Below, one piece after another: positions 63,023 through 64,000 of a DNA stretch of 64,000 nucleotides; the first letter of the stretch is position 1; every line of letters starts with the position of its first letter. Source of the stretch: Planctomycetota bacterium (lineage in GTDB: Bacteria > Planctomycetota > PLA2). The stretch is taken from positions 269,865 to 333,864 of the forward strand of contig JAJFFH010000040.1 in the NCBI GenBank assembly GCA_021776735.1, given 5' to 3'. Made by a program: the position numbers and the translations under genes. The notes under the pieces were generated by a model that ran no database searches, was not told where the DNA came from, and saw only the letters and a program-made list of their open reading frames with translations.

Positions 63023-63877
63023 ATGCGCTGCTGCTGTCTCCTGCTCGTGTTCGCCGCGGTCGTCTTTTCCGAGGGTCTTGAGCCCGGAGATCTTGAGGCG
63101 TTTCAGACCGCGCGCCGTCTGCTTCGTGCGCCCGGGGCGGCGGCGACCGTCAACCCCGCCATCGACAAGCTCATTGCGTCCGGCGACGCCAGGGCGGTGC
63201 GGCCGCTCGCGGTGATGATGATCGAGTCGTTCGGCCATCAGGCCGACATCCGCGCAGAGGTCAAGAAGATCCGCGCAGAGGGCTCGAAGGCGCGCGAGGA
63301 AATGGAGACGCTCGATTCCGAGCTCGTGTTCTTGCGTCGCAAGCAGAAGGCCGGAGACACGTCGGTCGTGCCGGACATCCGCAAGCGCGAGGACAAGAGC
63401 AAGAACCAGGAGCGGCGCTTCAAGAAGGCAGAGGCTGATTCCAGCCAGCTCGTTCGCAACGCCGTGTTCCTGGTCTCGGTGCGGGATCGCATCGGATCCG
63501 GCTTGGCCCGGATCCTGAGGACGCTGAAGAGCAAGGCGACACAGAAGGCGCTCGGAGGGCTGCGAGAACTGTTCGATGTCGCGGAGGAGCCCCAAGCGTT
63601 GCTCCTGGTTCGTATTCTTCGCCTTGCTGGACGGATGGAGACGGTGCCGCACCTGATCGAGCTCCTCGATCACCCGCGGGTCACGATGCCCGTGCGCGTG
63701 GCCGCCGTGTTCGCCCTCGGCCGCAGCAAAGCGAAGTCGGGGCTGGAGGCGCTCGCCCGCGCCGGCGACCGCGCGGGGTTGGCGTCGCATGTTCGGCACG
63801 CCCTCGGCGTGGCCGCGGGCCGCCACTTCGCCACGCTGGTCGAGGCCAAGGCGTGGGCCAAAAAAGCCGCCGACTAG
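63023..63877 (+). CDS. Secreted HEAT-repeat protein with coiled coil
   Basis: A 284-residue protein with a signal peptide (RCCCLLLVFAAVVFSEG). A helical HEAT/ARM-like fold includes NPAIDKLIASGDARAVRPLA and VPHLIELLDHPRVTMPVRVA with AAVFALGRSKAKSGLEALAR, separated by a coiled coil (about 85-120). GGAG lies 6 nt before ATG 63023; earlier in-frame GTG 62993 and ATG 63011 are possible. The tandem palindrome repeat begins 2 bp after its stop. Confidence 0.78.
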   Translation: MRCCCLLLVFAAVVFSEGLEPGDLEAFQTARRLLRAPGAAATVNPAIDKLIASGDARAVRPLAVMMIESFGHQADIRAEVKKIRAEGSKAREEMETLDSELVFLRRKQKAGDTSVVPDIRKREDKSKNQERRFKKAEADSSQLVRNAVFLVSVRDRIGSGLARILRTLKSKATQKALGGLRELFDVAEEPQALLLVRILRLAGRMETVPHLIELLDHPRVTMPVRVAAVFALGRSKAKSGLEALARAGDRAGLASHVRHALGVAAGRHFATLVEAKAWAKKAAD

Positions 63878-63878
63878 G

Positions 63879-64000
63879 ACCTCGCTCCAACATCGTCAGA
63901 TGTTGGGCCAGCGAACCTCGCTCCAACATCGTCAGATGTTGGGCCAGCGAACCTCGCTCCAACATCGTCAGATGTTGGGCCAGCGAACCTCGCTCCAACA
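63879..64000. repeat. Tandem array of 36-bp palindromic units at window edge
   Basis: Three identical 36-bp units (63879-63914, 63915-63950, 63951-63986) and a partial fourth run off the window. Each unit holds the inverted repeat CCAACATC-GTCA-GATGTTGG. There are no unique spacers, so it is not CRISPR. The same palindrome occurs at 39195-39220 in inverted loop orientation. The unit length is a multiple of three, so the minus strand could read an endless 12-residue repeat, but I see no sign that it is translated. Confidence 0.9.

Noticed and set aside
63681..63998. Minus-strand frame with a repeated 12-residue unit at the right edge
   Set aside because: It arises only because the 36-bp repeat is a multiple of three; no start signal or independent support.
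63879..64000. CRISPR array
   Set aside because: The units are directly abutting and identical, with no unique spacers and no cas genes.

Overview
The window is a GC-rich (about two thirds G+C by eye) chromosomal segment around a replication origin. It comes from a Gram-negative, LPS-making bacterium. KdsD, KdsC, an LptC/OstA protein and an LpxL-type acyltransferase indicate LPS. A Ser/Thr kinase, a formylglycine-generating-enzyme-like domain, a five-gene ketosynthase/ACP cluster, a histone-like protein and the gene order dnaA-dnaN-dciA-gyrB without recF suggest a planctomycete-like or other deep-branching lineage. The sequence alone does not settle the phylum. No rRNA, tRNA, insertion sequence, prophage or CRISPR array was recognised.

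Layout. 1-6.6 kb (minus): a truncated coiled-coil/membrane protein, an odd short frame, then an FGE-like protein followed by dehydratase, ACP, degenerate dehydratase and two ketosynthases. 6.9-10.2 kb (plus): acyl-CoA dehydrogenase, lipoprotein, membrane-anchored cyclophilin. 10.3-11.5 kb: parB with two parS sites at its 5' end and no parA. 11.5-16 kb: ABC-2-like membrane protein, phosphoesterase, HemW and secreted unknowns. 16-23.5 kb (minus): one long run of overlapping genes (class V aminotransferase, trpG/pabA, pyrF, methyltransferase, bshC, bshB1, a small ORF, bshA), followed by an RpoD-like sigma factor. The bsh genes form a complete bacillithiol pathway.

23.5-31.5 kb (plus): cysteine desulfurase, dnaA, a DnaA-box cluster (probable oriC), dnaN, dciA, gyrB and a stand-alone MshEN protein. 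31.5-36.6 kb (minus): tatA and the kdsD-kdsC-lptC envelope operon behind an M50 protease. 36.7-39.2 kb (plus): scpA-fmt-lipoprotein and rpmH, which is only 41 codons long. 39.4-45.9 kb (plus): a 1714-residue kinase/AAA/TPR/GAF/degenerate sigma54-AAA/winged-helix regulator and two paralogous secreted proteins. 45.9-58.5 kb is mixed: UbiA, FHA protein, peptidase, acyltransferases, TPR protein, VanZ, xdhC with a P-II protein, AsmA-like protein, BON lipoprotein and YgfZ. 58.5-64 kb (plus): metalloprotease, dynamin-like GTPase, queC, histone-like protein, HEAT protein, and a palindromic tandem repeat running off the end.

Left of the DnaA-box cluster most genes are on the minus strand and right of it most are on the plus strand, as expected for leading-strand coding from an origin near 26.5 kb. 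Several patterns cut across genes: a 12-base word repeated far beyond chance, -10 boxes 6-10 nt before the start codon of about a dozen genes (suggesting leaderless mRNAs), and a palindrome seen at 39.2 kb that recurs as a 36-bp tandem array at the right edge.
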